Shown in pieces: positions 10,615-23,484 of a DNA stretch of 64,000 nucleotides (its first letter is position 1; every line of letters starts with the position of its first letter). Below the pieces are notes generated by a model that saw nothing but the letters and a program-made list of their open reading frames with translations, was not told the DNA's origin and searched no databases. The stretch covers positions 4,154,001-4,218,000 of the forward strand of contig OZ018415.1 of the NCBI GenBank assembly GCA_963969595.1. Direction: 5' to 3'. The position numbers and the translations under genes were made by a program. This DNA is from Neckera pumila (Eukaryota > Streptophyta > Bryopsida > Hypnales > Neckeraceae).

Positions 10615-11584
10615 CTACTTCTTGTAAGTAAGGTAGACGTCCCACTGGTACACGTACAGAGGTGCCACCGACGCTTCCGCCAGAGGAGTCAGAATCCCAT
10701 AACCCGAGTACCCCCGGAACGATCCTGTTCCCCCAGGAATGATGCACTCATAAGGTGGAGGTGGAGTGGACGTCTGAATGGTCCCGATCACAGTCAAGCT
10801 GCTGCCGTTGTACTTGGAGCCTTGCTTGAAGACGTGCTGCGTGTTTAACTGCGAGCCGCCCATTATGCCGTCCATGGTGGTCACTGCTGCGGTTCCCGTG
10901 ATGGAACCCAGGAGGAGGCTGTCGGAGGTGTTGCCGGATTTCATGTAGTTGTCGACGATGAGGAAAGTGCCCCAACCGATGGCGCTCATGTTGCCTTGGC
11001 CGGTGCCTGCAGCGGAGAGGATGGTCGAGTTGTCGCCGCCGCGGATCTCGTGGGCGAAGTACGTGAGGTGCAGGGATTTCTTGCGAGATGACGTCGCTGC
11101 TGAAAACACAATAGAGAACACAACATCAGCACCCCAGTTTTACGAAGTTGAGAATTGCAGGCCTGCCTGCAACGTGAATTGGTTGTGGCAAATTGCCCAA
11201 TAAACTTGAGTACGATCAAGAGAATTCGGTTTGACTCAGTAATCATTGACTGTATGAAAGGTGAACCACAGTAGCTCTAAGCACACTAGAATTTGAGTTT
11301 CGAGCGGGGTATCTAGCTGCTGCAATCTGCGGAACTCGATATTTGACAGAAGCGGTTTCAACTGCATGAGCATTGTGATCTACAGCACAAGCTTGAAATC
11401 AAATGCAAGAGCTAAGTTAATCAAACCAACTACCAACTGCATGAAATGACAAAAAACGTAAGATTAATTATTTCATTTCATGCTGGAGTTGCAATTAAGG
11501 GAAAGTCTCTGTACCAGTGACACCTCCGTGCAGGCTGCACAGGAGCATGCACAAGGTGAAAAACGCCAGAACTCGTGCCGCCAT
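10615..11584 (-). CDS. Dirigent protein (copy A)
   Basis: Dirigent proteins are secreted beta-barrel proteins that steer radical coupling of monolignols or related phenolics in the cell wall. There are two exons: 11515-11584 (ATG at 11584) and 10615-11099, with GT-AG borders, giving 184 residues. Residues 1-24 are a typical signal peptide (MAARVLAFFTLCMLLCSLHG). The mature part starts SRKKSLHLTYFAHEIRGGDN and carries the family motifs GWGTFLIVDN, NGSSLTVIGT and ECIIPGGTGSFRGYSGYG. Several N-glycosylation sequons are present (NST, NMS, NTS, NGS). It differs from copy B at about 19 of 184 positions, with identical exon lengths, so both probably encode working proteins. It lies in opposite orientation to B, 33 kb away. 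Substrate and product stereochemistry cannot be read from sequence. Confidence 0.92.
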
Positions 11585-12946
11585 GGTTGCCTGCTGCTTG
11601 CAAACCAAAAATGCACTCTAGCTGTGAGGCGGGCAGTGAGTACGTGTTGCTGGTGAAGCTGGATCGATCACACGAGAAAATTGAGGCAAAGACGGATCGA
11701 ATGAGATCGATGAGAAGTGGAGTGAGAAGTGGAGTGAGTTCTCAGGTGCGGTTTCATTTAAATGATCGAGATCGAGCGGAGGAGTCCCCACGTTCAAAAT
11801 TAAGACTTCCTTGGCTTGAATTGGTACGTCAAAGTACATCAAAGTCAGAGTGGTTAAACTGCCAAGTGGAGCTTCTGCAAGTTTGCAACGGTGTTTCTGG
11901 AGCAACAAATGAAAGTCAGAGTTAGAGTTCTGAGTTCCTGCTCGGCTATGCGACGAAGGAAGAACGGTGAAACTCATCATACAGGAAAACTGAATAACCT
12001 CTTATTGCTGAATTAATCATCCACCTATTGGATGATGAATGTTTTGAAATAAGCGATCTAGTATTATATGCAAATTATGTCACTATTTCATCCAACCACT
12101 TCCTATTTTACTAAATATGGACAATTTCATTAAAATGCGGTATTCAAAGTGCCACTTTGACAGTGTGCCATTTTCCCATCTAGGACAGGTATAGATTTCA
12201 GAATGGCCGTTTTGAACCATCTAGGACAGGTATAGATTTAGAACGACCATTTTGAACTGTTTTCACGCCATTTAAAAAAAATATCACCATTCTAATGAAA
12301 TTGCCCATAAATCCTGGTAGAATCCCTGAGATTTTTCAAAATCTCAATGAAACATTTTAGATTGATAAAATCTTTTTAGGTGCCATTACATTGCAACATA
12401 TCTGTACTAGCTCTAATTTGTATTCATTGAAGATTGAAGCTTTGATCTTATGGTTCTTAGGAATATTGTTGTATATTCAATTAGTGATGGAGATGTTTTC
12501 TATTTTGGATTTAGCATGCTGGATTATGAGGAATAGAAATTCATGTAAACAAATAATGCTAAATACTAATTATCCATTCCATTGAGTGGATGATGAAGGT
12601 TTTGACAACTAAAGTTTTAAAGAAGCTTTATGAAAAATTGTGTAATGTTTGAATGGAAAGAAGAAATATTGCCCTTGCATCAGTTGTGTGAATCAATGAT
12701 ACCACTATTTTTGGTTTTGGGATGATTAACAAAGTCTACTTTTGTGAGGCTCCCTATCCAAAAACAATAGCCGTAACCTTGTTTTGTCAAACCTTGATGG
12801 CCCTTTGGAGAGCTAAGTTTTTTCTCTAATAGACACAGTTAAGACAAAAAAACAAAATGAGACGGTCCATGTTGCTCAAGAAAATCAAGTTTGAAAATGC
12901 CGCGTCGTCCATGCCATTAGATGTTTTTCAGTTCCTTTGGAGGGCT
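11585..12946. other. Upstream region of dirigent A and spacer
   Basis: The first 40 bp upstream of the ATG match the leader of copy B (TTTGCARGCRGCAGGCAAC). The similarity then fades. At 12797-12832 lies one end of the AGCCC MITE family (CCCTTTGGAGAGCTAAG followed by TTTTTTCTCTAAT). No other gene was seen. Confidence 0.6.
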
Positions 12947-13678
12947 GGGTCATTGCATGAATGACCTTTCGTTTTTGTTCCACTTTGGCCGTTTCCAGCC
13001 ATTTTGGGGGGAGTACTATAAAAATAGAATTTTTTTATTTTTAAAATATGAAAAATATGAGAAATGTATAAACCTATAAGAAGAAGATACTCTATGAAGG
13101 AAAAGCAAAAAAAATTTCTTTAAATAGGAGAACTAGAAAAGTGCAGAATCGCAAGAAAATACATACTTTAACATTTTAATTTGTAAAAAATAGGAAAAGC
13201 AATTTAAAAAAAAACTGAAAAATAACATTTGAGAAGACTTCATGGTAAAGAGATTTCACCAAAAAAATGATCCTAAAACCATCTTCAATGTTCAGAATTG
13301 CATGCGCAAGGGAGCCCTCTTTGCATAGACGTAGAGGATATAAAATAAAATATTTTTTAATGCCCCTTGGTAGAATCATGAGTTCCTACTATGGGAATAG
13401 ACCATAGAAATTTCAGATCCAAATCATTAAATTTGGGGACTCTTTACGTAGTAAAACCCCTAAAACTCAAAACGTGACAAATTAGTTTAAATGATTTTTA
13501 AATTCAAAATGATTTTTGAAAATTTCTGAAAAATATGAGATATGATTAAGCTCATAAGAAGACTCTCCACTAAAAATTTCAAGTTCATACAAATCATGCT
13601 TCTAAAGTTATTGCAAAATGAAGCTTCGGCACTCCATTTGTGACAATGTTTCAGTACCAGTCTTTCATGCAATCACCC
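12947..13678. mobile_element. Non-autonomous element, GGGTCATTGC termini (copy 1)
   Basis: It is a 732-bp interval. The left end is GGGTCATTGCATGAATGACC and the right end, inverted, is GGGTGATTGCATGAAAGACT. The interior aligns along its length with 31103-31844 (shared GGAGAACTTT-type tracts, GCGCAAGRGAGCCCTCTTTGCA and TGCCCCTTGGTAGAA). No coding capacity. Confidence 0.75.
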
Positions 13679-14162
13679 GGCTGCGAGTTCCTTAGGCTAC
13701 CAGGGTTGGGGGAACAGCCTTGCAGCAGTCCGCAGTTGCTGCGTGACGTGATGTTCCCGATCTACCAGGGGAACAACGTCAAGGGAATAGGCCTGAAAAG
13801 GCCCTCTAGCCCCCCCCTCGTCTCTTCTAATGTCAAAACATTGTATAACCAAGCAATGGTCTTCTCACTACTTTGCTAACTGTGTGACATATGTGAAAGG
13901 GACTTAATCAATAAGTTATCAATTAATTTTCAAAATTGTGTGTGGCTGAGGAGCCATACAAGACAATTTTGTTCACTTTACTCAGTACTACGGTTTGCCT
14001 TTTTCAAAGATGCCGTAGCACGGACTCCTGTGTGTCATTGGTAAACCCTGTGATGCTGCCAATTGTTGAAAAGCCTTTGACTGTCCTAACCAGTACGTTT
14101 TCCAGAGAAAAATGCGCCTATTTGTACAACGTGTTAGCTACGATTTTGGGGTCTTTGTTTAA
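13679..14162. other. Unannotated spacer
   Basis: No supported gene. It ends with the TTAA flank of the next element. Confidence 0.5.
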
Positions 14163-14385
14163 CCCATAAATGACAAGGAGGCCATTTTGTGGCCGATGGA
14201 TGATAGAGAATCAAACTGTATAGGACAGAAATGCAATCATTCATCCTCAAAATTTGTTGTGAAAAGGGGAGAGCTTTTACAATAGCTTGACTTCCAATAG
14301 ATACTTTTGGATTTTTTAATGTAGATGATGTCACACGGTAATGAAAAAGTATGATTTCCAGGGTCACCCCTTCGTCCTTTAAGGG
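14163..14385. mobile_element. Short TTAA-flanked element (copy b)
   Basis: It is 223 bp with ends CCCATAAATGACAAGGAGG and, inverted, CCCTTAAAGGACGAAGGGG. TTAA is present at 14159-14162 and 14386-14389. It is a non-coding member of the TTAA group. Confidence 0.75.
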
Positions 14386-15039
14386 TTAAATGACAGAAAC
14401 ATAAACTGTCACATGGATTGATCTGTACTGTATGGAGTGCCTGGGGGTCACATGGAATGACTGAAGTTGTTCAATTGAATTAATTGATTGTTGAGTGCGG
14501 CTTTTTAGAATGTTCTCTTCAAGTCTGCACATCTTAGCAGGAAGAAAACATGTGGAGACTCTTTATCCATTCCTTGGACATTGAGTGGGGGATGGGGAAT
14601 AACATACAGTACACAAAATAGTGCAATTAGGTTGCTTTGTCAATTAGTCTGGGTACGCAACTGTTGTATTAATATATACAGGGGTCATCGACATTAAAAA
14701 GGCTTAGAGGATGACTTTTGTAAAAATTATATCAAAAAGAGAAAAAAAGTTGGGTGAAGACCAAATTCAAAAGAAATCAAATGTAGAAAATGTTGGATTT
14801 TATATATATTAAAAAAAAGGTCACAATATATGAAGAATTGAAACACCTATGCATAGTTTTGAAAAATCCATACAAAAAGTAGTATGTTCAATTTAGACTT
14901 TAGAATGTTGTATGCCTAACAAGAGTACAAATTACATATATTGTTTTGATAAAATATCCCTTTGTACTAAGAAACAAACATATATTATATAACACTAGGT
15001 GTACAACATTTGCAACAATATTCCATTAGGTTGCATTAA

Positions 15040-15949
15040 CCTCTAAAGGCCCAAAGTTTCCTTGGGGGACACTTGGGATTTCGGGCAGGCTCGTGTGACC
15101 TGAAATTTTGGCCTGGTTTTTTGAAACCTTTTTTGAAGATAGGAAATCACATTATCTTTCTAAAAATAATTTTTTTTTTCAATCGGTGCTTGGGAGCAAA
15201 AGTTATGCCATCTAAAGTCAAAAAAACAAATCGCTGGGCAGAAAAAAATTGTGAAAAATTGTGTGTGTTTTTTCTCATTTTTTTTCTCAAAGACCATTCT
15301 TTTTCTACATTTGAAGCTTTGATTCATTCTATTTGGACTTAGAATGAGAAAGTTATAGACAATCTTGTTTTTTAGGTAATCTAGCATCTTCTTCAAAAAA
15401 CAACTTATAGAATTCATTTTTGAATGCTACTTTTGATTTTTTTCAAATTTTTTTTCTTGAAAAGGTTAAGTTTTTTTGCAAAAACAATCCCAACGTTGGG
15501 ATTATGGTATTTTAATTTGACCTAAGAGCTATTAACAATTTAGTATTTTGTTCAATTTGGGACCTACTTCTACTTAACAATTTTTTTATATGTGAAAAGC
15601 AAGTTTTGACATTCTAAACTTTTTCCCCCGACTCTCAATTCAAATTTTCAACATAAAAAAAATTAATCCAAAGGTGTGTAGTGCAAAAAAAATCTACAAA
15701 TGGCCGTCAAAATCATTTAAAATTGTAAGCCACCGTTCACGAAAACTTCTTTTTCCAACTTCAAATGCTAATATCTTCCAATCCATACGGTCAAACTTCA
15801 TGAAATTCTTACATAAACTAAGACAAGTGAAATATAAGATCCTATGGTTAGACTCTAAAAAAAAGCTTTTTTGGTTTCTTGAGTGATTGCAGCAGAAATG
15901 GCAGTTTTTAGTGGTTTCAGAGCCAGAAAATGCCTTGGGCTTTTAGGGG
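15040..15949. mobile_element. Long TTAA-flanked element (copy c, subfamily I)
   Basis: It is 910 bp, left end CCTCTAAAGGCCCAAAG, right end inverted CCCCTAAAAGCCCAAGGC. TTAA flanks both sides (15036-15039, 15950-15953). It sits inside duplication copy A and is absent from copy B. The interior aligns with copies e and h (GGGCAGGCTCGTGTGACC, AATCGGTGC, AAAAGTTATG). No open frame of transposase size. Confidence 0.85.
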
Positions 15950-17039
15950 TTAAAAAACGTAGTATCTTGTAGCTTGCTAGAGTTGAATTTGATCCTTGAA
16001 GGTTATTGAAGACCAAAAGTATCTCAGCAATCACTTCAGTGTTCATTGTAGAAGTAAAGAATGCACCTATTGGTTCCAAATAATCGGAGCATTTTGGTGA
16101 CTGCCTTGGTCATAAGGGGCCACTTCCTTTAAGGGTTACACTCAATAGTTCTTCCAAACTTTAGATGAGAATTTGTAAGTATGAAAACAAGACCATTTAT
16201 CCGTTTGGATGAGGATGTGACAGTGGATTGTGGCTTTGTGCACATGATATAGGTGTAATATATAGGTAAAGAGCATCACGTTATAACGTTTTAAGTGACT
16301 CTGTTTGGAAATATCTTTACAAATGATGTCAATTAAATCCACTTCTTTGATTTTGCCATTTTGCAATAGTGGTAACAAACATTAATCTAAACTACTAAAT
16401 TGCAATATTTGATAAATATACTTGGCACTTAATGTGAACAATACTATATATAGTTCTTAATGTAGTGAAAAAATGATCACTATGGTGGAATTTATACTGC
16501 AAAATGACTTATAAAAAGACCCATATGACCAATTAGAGTAATTGTGCTCTTCTCATGGTCATTTTCCTAGTGTACACTATGCATATTTGCGTTACAATAG
16601 TGTTTAGTGAAAATGGATTTTGCGGACATTTTAAAATAAGTACTTTGAAAATGAATTTTCTTGAGCTTGCCTTTGAAAAGAATGGTCTTCTTTGTAACTA
16701 AAGCTAAACCATTTATCTCAAATTATTAGGTCTTATTTGAAAGCCCACATGAGACTCACTAATTTAATAAATTGGTACTAGATTTGGAAGTAAGTGAATT
16801 TGTAAGGCAAGCTAATTATATGAAATTTGATACTATTCAAGATAGACTAACCGCATACTAAAATCAACATAAACTCCCGCTAGGAAATCTTTTCTTCATT
16901 TGCAAAGTGAATTATATTCCACAATGCTCCATAATTAGACATTTTTGGAATTCCTCATCTATAATCTTTTCTTTTATTCATTCCAAAATATCTTTATCAT
17001 TTTTTTTTCTACCAAGCGATTTATATTGGCTAATGTCCA

Positions 17040-17125
17040 ATTGTGAGGGCATTCCGCCACGAAAAGCCTCCTTGTCGAATTTTGCCCTCCTTGTCACACC
17101 TCTTTTCACAAAATGCCCTCACAAT
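17040..17125. repeat. Small hairpin, ATTGTGAGGGCATT arms
   Basis: The 86-bp interval has perfect 14-bp inverted ends (ATTGTGAGGGCATT and AATGCCCTCACAAT) plus weaker inner pairing. It is absent from duplication copy B, suggesting a small foldback insertion. Confidence 0.6.
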
Positions 17126-17820
17126 CGAGCATTATCCTATATAAAATACTTATCAAATTGTTTCATATCTTGTTATTGCAATTTTGTAAGTCAAAGATGA
17201 ATATAACCTAACACTATTTCAATAATTAATATAAAAAAATATAGAAACTAATCATCCACATGTATTGAAATATTAGTGTTTTGGCATTAATAAATTACAG
17301 GTTCTCACTGTTTGGTAGGATTTTATGGGTAGGGAGAATTGATCCCTTCATTGCCTCAACCAAGGGTAAATTAAAAAAGTGCCCCTATTTGTGTCATGTA
17401 CTTTTTTTTATTTCTTCATCTCTCCAGTGTAATTTGGGACCTCAGATTGCAAATACAAATTCAAAATTTTCAAGTTTTATCATATGTTGCAAATAAAAAA
17501 TTCCAATGTTTTCTAGAGAAGTAAATTGCAGGGCAATTTGGAGTTTATAAAGTTTTACTAGATAGTTTCCTTCAATTCCCAAATTGAACTGGTTTTTCAA
17601 GTACGAAGTCCAATTGTTTTCTCTATTTTTATTCAAAATAGAAGTTTATAGTTTTTTACTATTCTTTTTTTTGCCAATGTTTTTAAATTGCAACTGATTT
17701 TTTTCCCAATTTCATCGGCTAACTTTGAACTAGCCACTGTTTTTTCCCAGTTTTTCATGAACATTGGGTCAATTCACCCTGGCCGGATTTTATGAGTCAA
17801 ACTTAATGTAAGCTTAAGAG

Positions 17821-18195
17821 CTTCTCCACCCATTCCTCCAAAACAAGGCTGGAAAAATGGGTTGGCCCGTGCCTAGTGGGTCCCGGGTTGCTTCCTTTTC
17901 CCATTCATTTACGGAGAAGTGAACACGCCAAAACAAGACAAACTCATGCATTAATGACTTGATATAGTCAAGAGCCAACCAAAATGCTAAATGATTAGAA
18001 AAAAAATTAAGAAATGGCCCACAAACCAACAAAGCCGGGCCAAAACGTGGCAGAGACGTGGAAATAGTGTTTGGACAGCTCATTTTGGAGTGACCTATCT
18101 TCTTTTGTCCTTGGACAGGTCCGCAGTGGACCACTTTTTCTTGGCCGGAAGCCCTGGTTGGAAAGTTTCTTCGTGAATGAGTGACAAGGCTTTAA
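17821..18195. mobile_element. Probable insertion in duplication copy A
   Basis: Copy B joins TGTAAGCCTAAA directly to CTTGCAGCCGC. In copy A about 375 bp lie between, starting AGAGCTTCTCCACCCATTCC and bounded by CTTAAG-like sequence on both sides. The left end resembles the AGAGCATCTCCACC-type termini at 19269 and 51961. Terminal inverted repeats are not clear, so the class is unassigned. Confidence 0.45.
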
Positions 18196-18229
18196 GTGCA
18201 AATTTGCAGCCGCTATTGAAAGAATTACT

Positions 18230-18512
18230 AGGGCCTCACACATGGTAAGCCGTGAGGGTTGGATTGGGTCCCTCACCCAACTGGGTGGGCCCCCACCCCC
18301 AATTTGCGAGGTTGCTTCGGGGGGCTTTGTTAGTAGGAGAAGAGTGTGAGTTTCACCCAGAATTAGAAAAAGGGGGTAAAGCTAGCCCATACGGGCCAGC
18401 CTTTACGGAAAAACCGGGCCTGCACGGTTTGGGCTGCGAAGCCCAAACCCGGCCTTTTCGGCCCTCACGTTGGGTCCCTCACCGAGCCGTGAGGGCTCAT
18501 GTGCGAGGCCCT
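18230..18512. mobile_element. MITE related to the 7.3-kb Harbinger element
   Basis: It is 283 bp with termini AGGGCCTCACACATG and, inverted, AGGGCCTCGCACATGAG. ACT is duplicated at 18227-18229 and 18513-18515. Duplication copy B has the uninterrupted site AATTACTGACTG. The termini match those of the element at 20293-27625 (AGGGCCTTGCACAT), which could have supplied transposase in trans. It is locally GC-rich. Confidence 0.85.
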
Positions 18513-18960
18513 ACTGACTGACAGCGAAGTAGTGCCAACTGGTAGTTCAGTAATTCAGTTGGTGTTCACTTTCGTTACAATTGGGTTGAAAAAACTCAGT
18601 ATCCAAATTGAAATTATCTCTAAATATTGCTACTTTTCCACTCATTTCAACAGGGAGTTTGGACCTGATTGATCAAATCTACGTACAAACCTTCGGCTTC
18701 CTTGGAAAGGGTGGCAAGTCAACTTTTCAAATGACACACTTTATTTGTTGACATTTTTTTTAGCAGAATCATGCCATATTTGGAAGTCCTGGACTGGACT
18801 GTACTTTACAGTTGATATACACTATACAGTACGTCCACAGTCCACTCTGCTGGTAGATATAGGGTTCCGGTCTTCCGGACCTTTTCTTTTGCTACCCTTC
18901 ATTTACGAATTTTTCAGTCAGTTTTCTCTACAAAGTTCAGCAACTTTAGGAAGCTCTAGC

Positions 18961-20292
18961 ATGTTAAAAAATGAACCGATTTTGAAACCACAAATTGTGT
19001 TGGAATTGCAATGAAGTGCACTTCGATTTTATAATAGGTGGAAAATGAGTAACTTAAAATCATACAATAATTTGAATCTCTTTTGTACACTACCTACCAT
19101 AGCATGGAGAACCTTTGGAAGGTAGTCAAAGATTTTTTGCATTGGGGTGAAGAAGAAGCAAGAAATTATACAAGAAATTCAAGTGGTATGGAATTAAGTA
19201 TCTATTAAGCAATTGTGAAAGTTCATTTCTTATAATACCATTTGAAACATAAATCTATAAAGATCTTAGAGCATTGCCACCCATTTACAGCGCTCAAGGT
19301 TTGGGTGGGGCTAGGAATAAAAAGAGAGCCACCCATTCTGGGAACGGGACAAAAGAAGGGAAATGCTGGGAAGCGAGCTTGGAGCGGCAAGCGGCAAGCG
19401 AGAAGCGAGAAGCGGGGATTGGTGAGCGGGGAGCTCAAATATTGGAAGGAAAAACAAAAAAGTGGGAAAAATATGGATGAAAAAGTGGATGAAAGTTGAT
19501 AGAAAAATGGATGAAATTTCAGAAAAAATTCATGAAATTGGATGGAAGAAACGGAAGAAAGTGGTTGGAAAAAATGGATGAAAGTGGTTGAAAAAAATGG
19601 ATGAAAGTTGGTGAAAATTGGATGAAACTAGATGAAAGTGGATGAAAAAAATGGTTGAAAGTTGGTGAAAAATCGGATGAAAGTGGATGAAAAAAGGGAT
19701 GAAAGTTGGTGAAAATTTAGATGAAAGTGGATGAAAAAAATGGATGAAAAATTGTCAGAAATGGATGAAAGGTTAGGAAAAAAATGAAAAAGCAAGGGTT
19801 GAGATTTGAAAAAAATTCCAATGAACTGAAAATGGTTTTATTTGTTTTATAGAACCCATTTCCATGGAAGTAACTTGTCTAATGACCGTGGAGGTGTAGG
19901 ATTCCTACAATCATGGATTTAGGACACATTTTCAATTTTTCAATCAGTTTTCTCACTGCAACCTACAAGGGGGCTATTTTGTGAGCCTTAGAGCATGAGC
20001 CACAAAATCCAGTGTTTGAGTTTGTTGAATCTCATCTTCATCTTCCACACCATCTCCCGCCATTGGACAGCAAGGAAATCTACTCGCATGACCAAGGTAA
20101 AAGTTTCAGCAGAGTTGAAGCAATGCTGCTCTAAGTGCCTATGGAAGAACCTCAAAGTAGAAACAAAAAGTCTGAAATCCAAAATTTTCTTTGTATCCCT
20201 TGAACAAACATGAAAACGACATCAAAACCAAACCGAGTAGTCACCTACTCAGAGTAACACCACAATATAATAACGGAGGGATTTCAAATACT
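18961..20292. other. Spacer with a minisatellite
   Basis: No gene. 19269 (AGAGCATTGCCACCC) resembles the end of the AGAGCATC foldback family. The minisatellite is listed separately. Confidence 0.5.
19470..19780. repeat. Degenerate minisatellite, GGATGAAAGTKG-like unit
   Basis: Variants of TGGATGAAAGTGGTTGAAAA recur irregularly more than fifteen times across 310 bp, with purines almost exclusively on the plus strand. The unit length drifts between about 10 and 20 bp. Confidence 0.85.
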
Positions 20293-20613
20293 AGGGCCTT
20301 GCACATTTGCCTTCACGGCTAGGCTTGGGACCCTAGGTGAGGGCCAAAAAGGCTGGGTTAAGGTAGAGGAAGCCCAACCGGTTTGACCCCGTGAACCTTG
20401 AGGACTAGCCCATATGGGCTTGGGTTTACCACATGCATGAGCCTTTTCACCGCATGCGGTACCAATGATCCTTTTCACTGCATGCAAATTTAGGGTTTCC
20501 TTCAAGAGCCTTATTAGAAGTTGTTGGGAGGGTATTAGTTCTTTGTCTTTACAATTGCTTTGTTCTTCTTGAGGGTAGAGGTTGTTAATTCTTTCAATTT
20601 AAGGTTGCACATC

Positions 20614-21471
20614 ATGGAGACTCCAAGGGGAGGGTTGCTTTCTTTAATGTTGAATGAGGAAGGAAGGGATAGTATTCAAGGAAATTAAGAGAGAGGCTCT
20701 CGTGGTACAGGAAATGTTAGGAGAAAATGGAAAGATAATACTATAAGGTTCTTGGTTGATATATGTGCAACCTTTTACTGGAAGTATAACAGGAAGCCAT
20801 TCAAACAATTGAATTGGCAATTATTTGCCAAGGAGATCAACACCCAATTTCCAAAAGAGCCTCAGCGCACGTGGCAACAGACCAGGGACAAGTGAGGGTC
20901 ATGAAGAGCATTTATCAGAAGGAGAAGCTCAAGCAAAGTGAGACGGGAGCGCCACCGTCAATATGGGTTCTATGGTATGAGCTTTTGGATGACATGTATG
21001 GTGGTACAGCTCAAATTCATGGTGTCCCTCATGGGATTGACCAAGGTGTGTGAATGCAGCATCAAGAGAATGTGGTTCTTAGTGACAATGTTGAGGCCCT
21101 TATACTTGGTACTCCTCCACCTCCTACTATTCCAGGTGCTACCGCGTCGCAATCCCCTTGCACACATCCGGTCAACCAACCTGGTTGTGAGGGTCAAGTC
21201 AACAAAAGTGCTCAGAAAAGAAGAGGAAGTGGTTGCAAGAGACAAAACCATTGCTTCAACCATCAACAACTTTTCAAAGGGGATTTTGGAGGTTGAGAAG
21301 ATGAAATTGGGATTAGCAGAAAAGATCGTTGATAGTGAAAGAGAAGGAAGGGAGATGATAATGAGGGGTGAGAAAGAGAGTAGAGAGATGATGATGCGTA
21401 ATTAGTTGCAGATGGTAGCTTTGTTTGTGGAAGCTCTGAAGGGAAAAGACTCTGCAGGTAGTTTAAAATAG
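20614..21471 (+). pseudogene. Harbinger accessory protein (Myb/SANT-like), broken
   Basis: In PIF/Harbinger elements a Myb-like protein helps bring the transposase to the element ends and to the nucleus. The ATG at 20614 (METPRGGLLSLMLNEEGRD) meets a TAA at 20686. In the same frame the SANT-like core follows (RRKWKDNTIRFLVDICATFY, then LNWQLFAKEINTQF), then another stop after TWQQTRDK. Related coding sequence resumes in another frame (IYQKEKLKQSETGAPPS, WVLWYELLDDMYGG) and ends in a charged helix (EVEKMKLGLAEKIVDSEREG) in a third. At least two frameshifts and two stops are visible. It cannot make the full protein unless spliced unusually. Confidence 0.7.
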
Positions 21472-23484
21472 ATGGGTGCTCTTATGTGCAATCTACTTCT
21501 AGGATTTTTAGGCATTGGAGTTTTATTTCCAATCATGTATGGAATTTGGTTTGATTTGATTTGAATTTGGTTTGATTAATTTCAAATTCCAAGACATTGA
21601 ATAAAAGATTCTTTTTTTAATTGATCACATGTACATTTATACGTGCATTTTGATTCCACACGTTGAAATCACAGGAAGTATTTCCACCAAGGTAGACAAG
21701 AAATGTCTTATGAGGCTTACAAAAAAACATTAAGTCGTTCATCCAATGGGTTTCTAAAATCCATTGCATGAATAATTTTTGTCTAAGAATTTCTCCTTGA
21801 CGTTTTGATCTCGGTCACACCCCTATACATTTAGATATCATGTGCAATAATGGGGTTTTTAATTTGGGGGTATTTATGTGTTTTAGAGTATTTTTTTCTT
21901 CCCTATTTTTACTTAAAAAGCTACCCACATATATATTTTTTAGGACCCTATTTTTTTTTCTATTTCATTTGAGGACTAATTTCTTACACCCTATTTTTTT
22001 TATACATTGATAGGTTCTAGAAATACTGAAAAAAATTCTTTGGCAACACAAAACCAAATTTTTCCACAATAAGCATTCTATAGTATTGAAACTAGCGTTT
22101 TATACCAATAGGTAAAGAATGAATACCAATTGGCAACTATTTTCAGAACCACTGCAATCTCTAGTGGCAAGATGGAAACTAGTAGAAATAAAATCAAGAA
22201 GCACGGATTTGCAAAACTGAGACAGCTGCAACACACAACTTGGGAAAATATACCAAAGACCAAGGAATACAACCTAGACCACACACAACCTGCTAGGACA
22301 TGAAAATGTGCACATTCATGAAATCCAAAAGCTAGACTGAAATCAAATAGAAGAAAATGAAATCACACAAAGTTAACATGTAATTGTATTTACAAACACA
22401 TTCATGAGTAGTATATGGGTCCATGCAAACATTGACAGCCTCAAACCTTAAGGTTAAGATCAACCACCATATACAAAGTGCTGCAATATAGGTTCAAAAC
22501 TTTGAAACATTGCAAAGTCACATGAATAGGTTGTCAAAACCATGAACAGGTCGTCAAAATGGGAAGGATTTGCATTCACCCTAACTACAAATCCTAAATC
22601 TGCAAATGAGAGTGTGCAAGACCCAATAAATGCAAGAAACACACCTTAAACTCTAAATTGAAAAGCACAGAGTCACAGCCGTGTACACTAAATAGACCTC
22701 TGGACTGCATACAACATTCACAAGGTTAAGGCATGCAAGAAACAAGAACAACAACTTCAGATTTGCACACCCTTATCCTAGCAGTCTTCGATCTTTTGCC
22801 TGAACATCTGTGGAAACGCGTAGCCTAAACCTTCGCGCCACACTCCAATGACTTCAAAGCGCCAAATGTTGTTCAGAATTGTAAGCAAAACCACCAGCAG
22901 TTCAGGCAAAATCAGACCTTAATCCTCCGACAACCCAAACCCCTGTTAAAGATCTTGAGGCGGAAAACGTATTCAAGCGTGCACAGATGGTGAGCATAAC
23001 GACACAGATCGAAGCTCAACCCTAACCGCAAACCAAAACAACACATTCACCAGCCCAACCACTCACGCTCAAACACAAGACTCAACATGCATCATGCAAA
23101 TCAAAACCCTAGTGCTGTTGAAAGCCAGCACGCTTCCAATCCCCGCCCAAACCACAAAAATTAAAAATTTCTTCTACGCAATTAATTCAACAGAAGCTTG
23201 AAAAGTATAGCAAACAATGTGCAGCATAATATAAGGAGGTTTTAATCACACTGTCAAAAAATTAGAAATAACTTAGAGCTAATATACGGTGTACTAAATC
23301 ATGTGCACTCAATTATAAGTAAGATACCTAGGGGAATAATACCGCATATTTAATAAATAAAATTCTAAGATAGGGTCCTAGATATGGATCTTAGAAGTTT
23401 ATTGTCACTAGATTCAAATTATAGAACTATTCAACAACCCGCATGGATGGGAAAATTCTAGTGCTGGATGGACAAATTCATTAA

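Larger units (their letters stand above)
14880..18960 (+). repeat. Segmental duplication, copy A (direct repeat of 45000-50150)
   Basis: From about 14895 (CAACAAGAGTAC-type start) to 18890 (TTCCGGACCTT) the sequence is collinear with 45000-50150. Shared anchors are TGCAACAATATTC near 15015, GATGAGGATGTGA at 16210, the stretch 16370-16660 (TTGATAAATATACTTG, GATCACTATGG, AGACCCAYATRA), GCAGCCGCTA at 18208, and TGGAAGTCCTGGACTGGAC at 18781. Copy A is interrupted by the insertions listed separately and by extra DNA at about 17821-18195 that B lacks. This block is the downstream flank of dirigent B in the other copy. Confidence 0.85.

Noticed and set aside
14880..15040. A further TTAA element starting at 45178 (TTTAACCGTTGAGGGAC)
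   Set aside because: The sequence is part of the segmental duplication, matching 15985-16010 in copy A, and lacks a matching right end.
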